The translations under genes and the position numbers were made by a program. The notes under the pieces are model-generated. The model worked only from the letters and a program-made list of their open reading frames with translations, was not told the origin of the DNA and made no database searches. Positions 45,861-53,891 of a DNA stretch of 64,000 nt are shown here, one piece after another. This DNA is from JACKIC01 sp964392305. Lineage in GTDB: Bacteria; Planctomycetota; UBA1135; UBA2386. How positions within the stretch are numbered: position 1 is the stretch's first letter; every line of letters starts with the position of its first letter. The stretch covers positions 37,267-101,266 of the forward strand of contig CAYMPV010000021.1 in assembly GCA_964392305.1 (NCBI GenBank), given 5' to 3'.

Positions 45861-47471
45861 TCATCCGTGCCGCTCGTTCTCGATCTGCACCACCCGGTAA
45901 CCACCGATCGTGCGGAAGTAGATCAGCAGAAGTAGGTAGATCACGGCCATCGTGCCGGGGATCCACGCGTCGGCGCGCAGGGTGCGGCGGTCGCCCACGA
46001 TGCTCGCCTCGTAGACCGCGCGTTCGGCCGGCGTCAGGCTGTCGATGGCACCGGCGGCATCCTTGCCGGCTTCGGCCAGTTCGGCGCGCGCGGCGTTGAG
46101 CTTCTCGGTGATCGCGCCGAACTTCTTGCCGTCGATGCCGTGGGCTTCTTCGAACACGGTGAACTGGCTCGGCTTCTCCGCTTTGTACTCGGCGTAGGCC
46201 GCGGGGTTCGTGGCCTGCAGTTCCTCACCCGCGAAGCGGTCCTTGGCGTACCCGAGGCCCGGGCCACCGAGCAGGCCGCCGGCCATCATGCCGATGCCGC
46301 CCATGATCGAGATCGCGACGGCGCCCGTGCGCGGGAAGCGGTCGGAGGCGACGGCCAGCATCGTCGGCCAGAAGAACGTCTTGCCGACGGCGTAGATCGC
46401 CAGGGCGAGGATCGCCATCGCGAAGGTCTCGATCATGCTCGACAAGAACAGGCCGGCGCACGCCAGCGCAGCGCAGCAGCACAGCAGGCCGACCGGGGAA
46501 AGCTTGAGCGTGCGTTCGATCCAGTGCGCGCAGAAGCGCAGACCGAACATGATCAACGAGGTCCAGATGAACAGGAACTTGCCCTGCTCGGAGGTGAACA
46601 GGTTGCCGGTGATGTTCTGGATCCAGCCGTCGGTGCCGAGCTCGACGGCGCCCACCAACGCGTGGGTCACGAAAAGGACGAACAGCATGAACGAACCGAT
46701 CGAGAACCCGGTGATGACGCCGACCGCGAGCAACAGCGCGCCGGCAATTGCGTAGGACACGCCGGCGGAGAGTCCGACCGCTCCCGAGAAGAACAGGGAC
46801 AACAGGTAGCAGATGACGAGCGCGCCGAGGATGCCGACATCATGGAGCATGTCGCCGAGCTTCATGCCCTTCGCCGAAGCCTCCGACTTGGGCATGTGCT
46901 GCCCGAAGAACATCGCGCCGTAGCCGACCGTGGCCACCAGGAACAGGGTCAGCTGGACCTTCCAGTGCACGTGGTAGAGGTCGTCGAGCACCCAGCCGAC
47001 GGCAGCGCCGAGCACCAGTCCCAGCGGCCACGACGCGTGCAGGATGTTGAGGTAGTGCGTGCGACGGTGCGGGAACAGCGTCGCAACCAACGGGTTGGCG
47101 ACGGCCTCCAGTGTGCCGTTCGCGAACGCGAACAAGAACATGCCCCAGTACAACCACGAGTAGGCGCTCTCGCCGCCGGCGACCAGGGTCACCACCGCCG
47201 ACAGGAAGTGCAGCAGGAATGCCGCGATCACCAGCTTGCCGTAGCCGATGCGGTCGGCGACGACGCCGCCGCTGATGATGCCGAAGCAGAAACCCGTGAG
47301 TCCCGCGCCCGTGATCTCGCCGATCTGCGCGCCCGTGAAACCGAACTCGGCGCTCCAGTTGTCGAGGATGCCGCCGCGGATCGAGAAACCGATGCCGGTG
47401 GCGAGGATGGCGACGAAACCCGCCCAGAGCAGGCGGGATGCGTTCGGAGCGGTGGCGGTGGCGTCTTGCAT
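45861..47471 (-). CDS. MFS transporter (sugar/nucleoside-type)
   Basis: A 536-residue, about 12-helix major facilitator. Conserved features: GGVVADRIGYGKLV (the loop 2-3 G-x-x-x-D-R-x-G motif), FANGTLEAVANPLVATLFP, YLNILHASWPLGLVLGAA (fucose-permease-like helix 5), and TFFWPTMLAVASDRFPRTGA in the second half. An unusually large hydrophilic loop of about 85 residues (YAKDRFAGEELQATNPAAYA onward, Glu/Ala/Lys-rich) sits before the last helix. The ATG at 47471 starts just before the first helix; the upstream in-frame ATG adds Pro-rich sequence. It lies 70 bp after a Gfo/Idh/MocA gene on the same strand, which suggests uptake of the sugar that the dehydrogenase handles. Confidence 0.85.
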   Translation of the reverse strand: MQDATATAPNASRLLWAGFVAILATGIGFSIRGGILDNWSAEFGFTGAQIGEITGAGLTGFCFGIISGGVVADRIGYGKLVIAAFLLHFLSAVVTLVAGGESAYSWLYWGMFLFAFANGTLEAVANPLVATLFPHRRTHYLNILHASWPLGLVLGAAVGWVLDDLYHVHWKVQLTLFLVATVGYGAMFFGQHMPKSEASAKGMKLGDMLHDVGILGALVICYLLSLFFSGAVGLSAGVSYAIAGALLLAVGVITGFSIGSFMLFVLFVTHALVGAVELGTDGWIQNITGNLFTSEQGKFLFIWTSLIMFGLRFCAHWIERTLKLSPVGLLCCCAALACAGLFLSSMIETFAMAILALAIYAVGKTFFWPTMLAVASDRFPRTGAVAISIMGGIGMMAGGLLGGPGLGYAKDRFAGEELQATNPAAYAEYKAEKPSQFTVFEEAHGIDGKKFGAITEKLNAARAELAEAGKDAAGAIDSLTPAERAVYEASIVGDRRTLRADAWIPGTMAVIYLLLLIYFRTIGGYRVVQIENERHG

Positions 47472-47541
47472 GGGACCTGCGGCGTGAGGGAGAGAGGGAA
47501 CGGGCAAGGAGAGGGCGTGGAGGGCGAGGGCGGCGCGACGA

Positions 47542-48663
47542 CTACACGGTGAACGCTGGCAGCTTGATCAGCTTGCCGCCGTGCAGCGCCGACTCGTGCG
47601 CGCACAGGCCGACGCAGGTCCAGTTCGCGGACTGCTTCGCGTTCGGGAACGGCTGGCGCTTCTCGACCAGCGCCATCGCGAACTCGTGCGCGAGGTGCGG
47701 ATGGCTGCCGCCGTGGCCGCTGCCCTGCGTGAACGACAGGTGCGTCTTCTTGCTGGTGTCGTAGACGCCCTTGGTCGTGTACTTCGCGATGCTCTTGGGC
47801 AGCCGTCTGGCGTAGTCTGGCGTCTTGATCAACCTGGGGATCTTCGGCTCGGGCTTCTTGGCCGTGTGCAGCACCAGCGGCTGGTGTTCGATCAGCGGCC
47901 ACTCGACCGACTGCTTGCTGCCGTAGACGTCGATGCTCTCGCGGTACTGGCGCGCGGTGTCGAACAGCGAGCGGATGATGCGCGCGCTGACGTCGCTGCC
48001 GGCGAACGCGACGTGCGCCGTCTCGACCGCGAACGGGCTGCCGTAGTGCTTCTGCAGCGCCTTGCGGATCGTGCCCGAGCCGAAGCACGACACGTATTCG
48101 GCGGGTTTGCCGATCAGGCCCGCGACCGGACCGACGCAGTGCGTCGCGTACCACATCGGCGGCAGGCCCGGCCAGTAGTTGGGCCAGCCGTCCATGTCCT
48201 GCTGGTGACTTGCCTGCACGAACTGCAGCTTGCCGAGTTCGCCGTCGTCGAGCAGCTGCTTCATGAACAGGTACTCACGCGCGTAGACGACCGTCTCCAT
48301 CATCATGTAGGTGAGGCCGGTCTTGGCGACGAGGTCGACGATGCGTTTGCAGTCGGCGATGTTGGTGGCCATCGGCACGGTGCACGCGACGTGTTTGCCG
48401 GCTTTGAGCGCCGCGATCGACATCGCGGCGTGGTCGGGGATCGGTGTGTTGATGTGCACGGCGTGCACGTCGGGGTCACGCAGCAACTCGCTGTAGCTGC
48501 GGAAACGTTTGGCGACGCCGAAGTAGTCGCCGACCGCATCGAGCTTCTTCTGGTCTCGCTGGCAGATCGCGTGACACGTGGTGTGCGGGTGCTTCTGCCA
48601 GATCGGGATGAACTCGGCGCCGAAACCGAGGCCGATCACGGCCACGTTGATGGGCTGCTGCAT
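47542..48663 (-). CDS. Gfo/Idh/MocA family oxidoreductase
   Basis: A 373-residue NAD(P)-dependent oxidoreductase. The N-terminal Rossmann domain starts INVAVIGLGFGAEFIPIWQK (GxGxxG-like), followed by VHAVHINTPIPDHAAMSIAA and GKHVACTVPMATNIAD; the usual EKP is replaced by TVP, so the lysine of that motif is missing. The C-terminal domain contains YAREYLFMKQLLDDGELGKL and PNYWPGLPPMWYATHCVGPV, with a conserved His at the usual catalytic region. Length is standard. Such enzymes act on sugars, inositols or their derivatives. It is the first gene of a likely two-gene unit with the MFS transporter. Confidence 0.88.
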   Translation of the reverse strand: MQQPINVAVIGLGFGAEFIPIWQKHPHTTCHAICQRDQKKLDAVGDYFGVAKRFRSYSELLRDPDVHAVHINTPIPDHAAMSIAALKAGKHVACTVPMATNIADCKRIVDLVAKTGLTYMMMETVVYAREYLFMKQLLDDGELGKLQFVQASHQQDMDGWPNYWPGLPPMWYATHCVGPVAGLIGKPAEYVSCFGSGTIRKALQKHYGSPFAVETAHVAFAGSDVSARIIRSLFDTARQYRESIDVYGSKQSVEWPLIEHQPLVLHTAKKPEPKIPRLIKTPDYARRLPKSIAKYTTKGVYDTSKKTHLSFTQGSGHGGSHPHLAHEFAMALVEKRQPFPNAKQSANWTCVGLCAHESALHGGKLIKLPAFTV

Positions 48664-48791
48664 GGACCTTCCTGCGAAGAGCGGGGGAGGGCGTGCGCGG
48701 GCACGCCCGGGCGAGTTGCAGGAGTGCAGCGGCGTTGCCGCGTCGAGTCAACGCTCAACCCGGCGGCGCATGCGAGAAGACGCTGTCGACC

Positions 48792-50249
48792 TCAGTCCCA
48801 GCGCAGCGGGTTCTTCGGCGCGTCGTCGCTGGCGGCTTCGCCGGCGGGCGCCGATGGCTGGAGGTGTTCGTCGAGGCGGTCCGGTGTCACCTCGAGCAGG
48901 ATCGAGCGCGCGGCGCAGCAGGTCACGTCGCTGAGGTCGAGCAGCTGCTCGTCGTCGTAGGCGAGCTGCTCCCCGGTCTCCGTCTCGAGCAGCTCGACGA
49001 CCGGCCGCTGCGGGTCGTTGCTCTGGGCTTTCACCACCGCGATCGCGCCGTCGTCGAGTTTGACGTGCTGGCCGATCGGGAAGATGCCGTTGACCTGGAC
49101 GAAGCGGCTCAGCAGCCGTTGGTCGAGTTTGTCGCCCATGGCGATCATCACGCGGTAGGCGCGGATCGGCGACATCGGTCGCTTGTACGGGCGCGCCGCC
49201 GTCAGCGCCTCGTAGATGTCGCAGATCTTGACGATGCTGGTGACCATCGTCGTCTCGTGTTCGTGCAGCGTGCGTGGATAGCCGGTGCCGCCCGGACCGC
49301 GGTGATGGCCGAACGCCGCGGCGATCGCCAGCGGATCGGAGTCGGCGTGGTCGAGCAGGCACTCGGCGCCGAGCGGCGCGTGCGTATCCATCACCCGCCG
49401 TTCCTCGGCGCTCAGCGTGTTCTGCGAGTGCAGCAGTTCGAACGGGATCAGCGACTTGCCGACGTCGTGCAGCAGCGCGGCGGTACCGATGCGGATCAGC
49501 AGCTCGCGGTCGCAGGTCAGCTCACGCGCGAAGTTCATCGCCAACACGGCGACGCGCACCGAGTGACCGAACGTGAACGCGTCGTACTGATCCTGACGCG
49601 CGAGGCCCAGCACCGGCGCGTCCTTGCTCTCGAGCTGTGCCAGCACCTGTTCGGCCTGCGTCTGCACCGGCGCAAAATCGATGCGCCCGCCGCGGCACAC
49701 CGACACGGTGACGCTCTGCAGCAGGTCGACCACGGTCTGGTAGAACTGCACGCCGACTCGCATGCGGCCCACCTTCGCGTTGCGTTCGGCGCCGGCCAGG
49801 CCGTCGTCGTACGGCGGCAACAGGCGCAGGTTGCGGCACTGCTTGGCGACCAGCTGCGTGTTGAGCCAGGTGTAGTCCTTGCCCGGTTGCGGTCTGCCGC
49901 CGATGCCGACCAGCAGTTCCTCGAGTTCGGTGGCGCTGGCGCTGTCCCACAGTTCGAGCCCGCCCGAGCCCCACTGCTGCAGACACTGCACGAGCCGCGC
50001 GGCACCGATGCTGGCGCCCATCAGCGGGCGCTGGTCGAACACCACCAGCCCGTCGGCGACGCCCAGGCACACGGGGTTGTGGCGCGAGTCCGCGACCAGG
50101 TCGTGCAGACGCTGCAGGGTCGCCTCGACGGCGTTGCGCACGCGCGGATGGCTGCTGGCGTAGATCTTGGCGTTGACGAGGCAGACGACGAGTTCGTCGA
50201 CGAGCAGCGTCGCCTGCGTGTTGACGTCCTGCTTGGTGGCGGTGCTCAC
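48792..50249 (-). CDS. HD-GYP domain protein (putative c-di-GMP phosphodiesterase)
   Basis: A 485-residue protein. The C-terminal half is a complete HD-GYP domain: H229, H261-D262 with K265 (HDVGK), H290, H315-H316-R317, G323-Y-P325 and D344 (ICDIYEALTAARPYKRPMS). All metal and substrate ligands look present, so it may hydrolyse c-di-GMP. The N-terminal 118 residues form an unnamed module (AKIYASSHPRVRNAVEATLQ, LVVFDQRPLMG, then GLELWDSASATELEELLVGI). That module recurs in the upstream gene product. The GTG start overlaps the upstream stop by 4 bp. No TM helix or receiver domain was found. Confidence 0.88.
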   Translation of the reverse strand: MSTATKQDVNTQATLLVDELVVCLVNAKIYASSHPRVRNAVEATLQRLHDLVADSRHNPVCLGVADGLVVFDQRPLMGASIGAARLVQCLQQWGSGGLELWDSASATELEELLVGIGGRPQPGKDYTWLNTQLVAKQCRNLRLLPPYDDGLAGAERNAKVGRMRVGVQFYQTVVDLLQSVTVSVCRGGRIDFAPVQTQAEQVLAQLESKDAPVLGLARQDQYDAFTFGHSVRVAVLAMNFARELTCDRELLIRIGTAALLHDVGKSLIPFELLHSQNTLSAEERRVMDTHAPLGAECLLDHADSDPLAIAAAFGHHRGPGGTGYPRTLHEHETTMVTSIVKICDIYEALTAARPYKRPMSPIRAYRVMIAMGDKLDQRLLSRFVQVNGIFPIGQHVKLDDGAIAVVKAQSNDPQRPVVELLETETGEQLAYDDEQLLDLSDVTCCAARSILLEVTPDRLDEHLQPSAPAGEAASDDAPKNPLRWD

Positions 50250-52213
50250 GGTTGCCCTCCCGATTCGATGCTGATCAAGGTCTCGCGCGCGATCTTGCGC
50301 ACCGCGCGCGCCGCAGCGGAGAACTGGCGGAAACGACCGCGTCGCGACAGTTCGACCAGCAGTTGTTCGGTCTGTGGCGAGGGCACGTGACGCAGGTTGG
50401 CGATCGCTTCGACCAGGGTCGCCGTGGGCAGTTCTTCGAGCCCGGCGACGATGTAGGCATGCAGGACCGCTTCGCTGCGATTGCGCATCGTCGCGTCGAA
50501 CTTGCCCTTGATCGCGGCCGTGAACAGCGCCGCCAGGTAGTCGCGTGGAATGGCCTCGGGCGGCTGCAGGCAGCTCAGGATCGCCCGCTCCGGACTCGGC
50601 AGGTCCAGGCGCGCGGTGTAGTTCACGACCCGCACCAGACACGCGGCGGGGCACTGCTCGGCGATCGCGGGCATCAGCGGCAACGCGACCTTGCCGCCCA
50701 GTCGCAGCAGCGCTTCGACGACTTCTTCGCCGGCCAGCACACCGGTCTGCGCAGCGGTGTCGGCGCCGCCGATGGCCAGCATCGGCGCCAGCGCCTGCAG
50801 TCCGCGTTGGAACTGGTCGACGTCCGACTGCCGCGACATCAGCACCTTGGCCGCGATCGGCAGGGAGTGTGGGAAGCTGCGCGTCACGAAGTCGGCGTCG
50901 ACGTAGCCGTAGTTGCGCACGGTCTCCGCCTGGCCAGCCTCGACCATCATCGCGATCAGCTGGGCGCGCTGCCGTTCGGGGATGGCGTTGGCGGTGCCCG
51001 GCTCCTGCAGGTAGGCGGCGATGCAGGCGAGCAGGCCGAGGTCCATGGCCCGCAAGTGATCGACGATGTGCAACCTCGCCGCCGTGCGCACCTCTTCGCG
51101 TTCGGTGTTGACGAAGGTGTGCAGGAAGATGCCGAACAGTTCGCGCGTGATCTTGGTCGCGGTCGCGGCCAGTTCGGCAGCGGCGGGCAGTCGGACCTTG
51201 CGGCCGTCGGGCAGGGCCGCGAGTTCTCGCGCCAGGTCTTCGAGGTTCGCGGTGATCGCCTCGTCGCCGGGGCGGCCGCTGGGCAGGTTGTGCCGCACCG
51301 GCAGCGCCGGCGCTTCGGTCTGGAAGTACTTACGCGCCACGCGCAGGGCGGTGCGCAGCAGGACGCCTTCGTCGAGGCGTTCGCCGTCGCGCAGGGCTGT
51401 GGGCAGCTCACGCTCGAGGACCCCGAGGATCTCGACGATCTTCTCGGCGGCGACCTCGGGATGGGCGGCGACCTCGGCGGGCAGCAGGTCGGCGATCGCT
51501 GCGAACAGGTCGAGCTCGTGGCCCATCTCACCTGCGTGACCGCAGACGCCCTGGAGCATCGTCATCTGCTGCTCGAGCCGCGAATCCCTCGCCAGGCGTT
51601 CGAGCACCGCGACGCGCCGCTTCTGGGCCGTCGCGTCCATGGGCCCCAGGTTGATCGCGTCGGCGTCGGGGCTTTGGGCGCCTGGCTCGCCGGATTCCCC
51701 GTCGGACTCGCGGAACGTGCCGCTGAACACCAGATCGTGCGCACGGATGCGCGGATGGGCGTCGGGCCACAGCGACCGGAACGCTTGCCCGGTGCGTGTG
51801 CGCGCCTGGTTCAGGGTCAGCGCGAACTCGACGATGTCCTCCGTCGTGCAGGTCGGCTCGAACGTGAAGCCGCGCAGGCCCGCATCACGCAGGCGGTTCA
51901 GCAGCCACGTTGCCTGGCCGTCTTCGGCGGGCAGGCGCAGATTGTCGACCCACAACTCCTCGCCGCGCTGGCCGATGGTCATGGGTCGGCGCTCCTCGAG
52001 ACCCGCGGCGAGGCGGCTGACGAAGTCCGTTGCCGCGGCCGTGACCCGCGGATGCTCCGGCGGGTAGATCGCGACGTTGCGCAGCGCGAGCGCCAGGGCG
52101 GTAGCCGCATCGGCTGCCACCAGATGGTCGCCGGTCAGGGTCGCGAGGCGTTTGGGGTTATCCTTACCCACGCCGCGGCTATCGGTAGCTGGTCGGGCCC
52201 GCCTTGCCCTCAT
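50246..52213 (-). CDS. Helical-repeat protein paired with HD-GYP partner
   Basis: A 655-residue, mostly helical protein with no signal peptide. Residues from about 30 to 135 share the module seen at the HD-GYP protein N-terminus (VAIYPPEHPRVTAAATDFVS, EELWVDNLRLPAEDG, FTFEPTCTTEDIVEFALTLN). The rest is long amphipathic helices with HEAT/armadillo-like phrases (LARELAALPDGRKVRLPAAA, HSLPIAAKVLMSRQ, LRLGGKVALPLMPAIAEQ). Translationally coupled to the HD-GYP gene (GTGA overlap), so the two proteins are probably made in fixed ratio. An in-frame GTG at 52171 would remove an Arg-rich N-terminus and is a plausible alternative start. Role unknown; perhaps a regulator or scaffold for the HD-GYP protein. 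Confidence 0.75.
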   Translation of the reverse strand: MRARRARPATDSRGVGKDNPKRLATLTGDHLVAADAATALALALRNVAIYPPEHPRVTAAATDFVSRLAAGLEERRPMTIGQRGEELWVDNLRLPAEDGQATWLLNRLRDAGLRGFTFEPTCTTEDIVEFALTLNQARTRTGQAFRSLWPDAHPRIRAHDLVFSGTFRESDGESGEPGAQSPDADAINLGPMDATAQKRRVAVLERLARDSRLEQQMTMLQGVCGHAGEMGHELDLFAAIADLLPAEVAAHPEVAAEKIVEILGVLERELPTALRDGERLDEGVLLRTALRVARKYFQTEAPALPVRHNLPSGRPGDEAITANLEDLARELAALPDGRKVRLPAAAELAATATKITRELFGIFLHTFVNTEREEVRTAARLHIVDHLRAMDLGLLACIAAYLQEPGTANAIPERQRAQLIAMMVEAGQAETVRNYGYVDADFVTRSFPHSLPIAAKVLMSRQSDVDQFQRGLQALAPMLAIGGADTAAQTGVLAGEEVVEALLRLGGKVALPLMPAIAEQCPAACLVRVVNYTARLDLPSPERAILSCLQPPEAIPRDYLAALFTAAIKGKFDATMRNRSEAVLHAYIVAGLEELPTATLVEAIANLRHVPSPQTEQLLVELSRRGRFRQFSAAARAVRKIARETLISIESGGQP

Positions 52214-52352
52214 CCAAAGAAACTGCGAAACGACTCAAGTTCCTCAGAGCCGCGTGCCATCGCGGGCAGCAGTGACTCCGATTAGCTGGTCTCCCGTTCC
52301 GGAAACTGGAGGGGAGCAGCACCGGGCAAACCCCTAGGGGAGGTCTTGCGAG

Positions 52353-53150
52353 TTACTTGTCGTTCGGCGCTGCCGCCACGCGGATCCACGTCGCCACGAT
52401 CGCGGGTGTTTCGGGCAATGGGTCGCCGTCCTTCTCGACGCCGCAGGCCTCGATCGCCGCGAGCACTTCGAGCCCCTCGACCACCCGGCCATAGACCGTG
52501 TGTTTGCCGTCCAGGTGCGGCGTCGCCACGAAGGTCAGGAAGAACTGCGAGCCGTCGGTGTTCGGGCTGCCCGAGTTGGCGGCGCTCAGGGAGCCGGCGG
52601 CGTCGTGTTGGCGCGGTTTGTCGAACTCTCCGTCGAGCGTGTAGCCGGCATTGCCGGCGGTGCTGTTCAGGGGGCTGCCGCCCTGGGCCATGAAACCCTT
52701 GAGGATGCGCGGAAACTGCAGGCCGTCGTAGAAGCCGATGCGCGACAGGTAGATCGCGCTGGCGACGTGTTTGGGCGCGGTGTCGGGGAACAGGCGCACG
52801 ACCATCAGCCCCTTGGTCGTCTGCACGTGCCAGAAGTAGTCGAACCCGGCCGTGAACTCGAGCGTGGGCGGCGCCGGCAGCGCGCTCTTCCAGTCGGCGC
52901 GTTTGGTGCTGACCTTCTTCTTCGCGAACTTGTCGATCGCGACGATCGCCTTGTCCTTGGTCGTGACGGCGTCGTCCTTGGCTGGTTTGAGGCTCGCGAC
53001 CTTGTCGCCCTTCTCGTTCTTCTCGCCCTTCTCGTTCTTGCCCGCCTTGGGCGGCTTGTCGTCCTTCGGCTTCTTGCTCTGCGCCGCGGTGGGGGCGGCG
53101 ACGGCGAACAGGGCGACGAGTGCGGCGGCGAAGCGGATCGAGGTGCTCAT
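52353..53150 (-). CDS. Secreted cyclophilin-type peptidyl-prolyl cis-trans isomerase
   Basis: A 265-residue protein with a signal peptide (MSTSIRFAAALVALFAVAAPTAAQ). A Lys/Glu/Gly-rich low-complexity spacer (KKPKDDKPPKAGKNEKGEKN and similar, about residues 26-58) precedes a cyclophilin core (about 100-260): FWHVQTTKGLMVVRLFPDTA, FYDGLQFPRILKGFMAQGG, DGSQFFLTF and LDGKHTVYGRVVEGLEVL. The F-x-R-x-x-x-x-F-M-x-Q-G-G active-site pattern is intact. The ATG at 53150 starts the signal peptide. Probably assists protein folding outside the cytoplasm. The charged spacer may hold it near the cell surface or nucleic acid. Confidence 0.9.
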   Translation of the reverse strand: MSTSIRFAAALVALFAVAAPTAAQSKKPKDDKPPKAGKNEKGEKNEKGDKVASLKPAKDDAVTTKDKAIVAIDKFAKKKVSTKRADWKSALPAPPTLEFTAGFDYFWHVQTTKGLMVVRLFPDTAPKHVASAIYLSRIGFYDGLQFPRILKGFMAQGGSPLNSTAGNAGYTLDGEFDKPRQHDAAGSLSAANSGSPNTDGSQFFLTFVATPHLDGKHTVYGRVVEGLEVLAAIEACGVEKDGDPLPETPAIVATWIRVAAAPNDK

Positions 53151-53296
53151 GACGCGCGGCATCCTAGCCCGGGTCGCGGCGCTCGGCATCGACGGAGCCG
53201 GCTGGCTGCCTTGGCTCGCGCACCGATGTCATCCGCATTTGCGGCGGCGACGAGAAGGATGCTGAGCTGCGCGGTCCGCCTGGCGGACCGCACGGA

Positions 53297-53716
53297 TCAC
53301 ACGCCGTCGACCTGCAGGCCGTTCGTCGTCTCGACGGCGCGGCCGCGGCGATTGAAGTCGATGGTCGCCGCCTGCAGGTGCACCGTGAACGGCACGGTCG
53401 CGGGCAGGCGCAGGCTGAAGTGGGCGTTGCCGCGGCCGTCGGTGATCGAGGCCTGGGTGCCGCGCGGATCGACCAGCAGCATGCAGTTCGTGCCAGGCAG
53501 CGGTTGCGGCACCGTGGCCAGGCCACCGAGCACCAGCACCGTGACGGTGTTGGGGGAGGCATGGGCAACTCGCAACCGCAGCCCCGCACCGGTGGGGGTG
53601 TTGACGACCTGCCCCTGCAGGGTGCCGCCGCAGCGAACGCCGAACGGGGTCACCGTGTAGGTCTGGGCGAAGGCGGGGGCGCAGAGCAGCGCGGTGCAGA
53701 GGAGTTTGCCGAGCAT
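53297..53716 (-). CDS. Secreted stand-alone C-terminal-type beta domain protein
   Basis: A 139-residue protein with a signal peptide (MLGKLLCTALLCAPAFAQ). The mature part is nearly the same length as the shared C-terminal domain seen in larger proteins here: FGVRCGGTLQGQVV, a VLVLGG strand, CMLLVDPRG, DGRGNAHFSLRLP, FTVHLQAATIDFN and a final GLQVDGV. The order of phrases (Cys, hydrophobic strand, Cys-x-L-x-V, Gly-x-x-x-F-x-L-P, F-x-x-x-x-Q-A, ending in a Gly-x-x-V strand) follows the same scheme. It may therefore be an independent copy of that module. No enzyme motif. Confidence 0.65.
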   Translation of the reverse strand: MLGKLLCTALLCAPAFAQTYTVTPFGVRCGGTLQGQVVNTPTGAGLRLRVAHASPNTVTVLVLGGLATVPQPLPGTNCMLLVDPRGTQASITDGRGNAHFSLRLPATVPFTVHLQAATIDFNRRGRAVETTNGLQVDGV

Positions 53717-53891
53717 GGGAACCTCGTCCTGGTTCTGGGGCGATCCTGGTCCTGGGGCGGACACGAGGCGGCACGATAGCCCAAGCGGCGCACCTGGCAA
53801 CGTCGCAGGTTTGTCGCGCCGCGGCCTCCCGAAGCTGGTTCGTGCAGCCGCAATGGGGCAGCATCTGGCGGCCCTGCAGGGCGCCGCTGCG

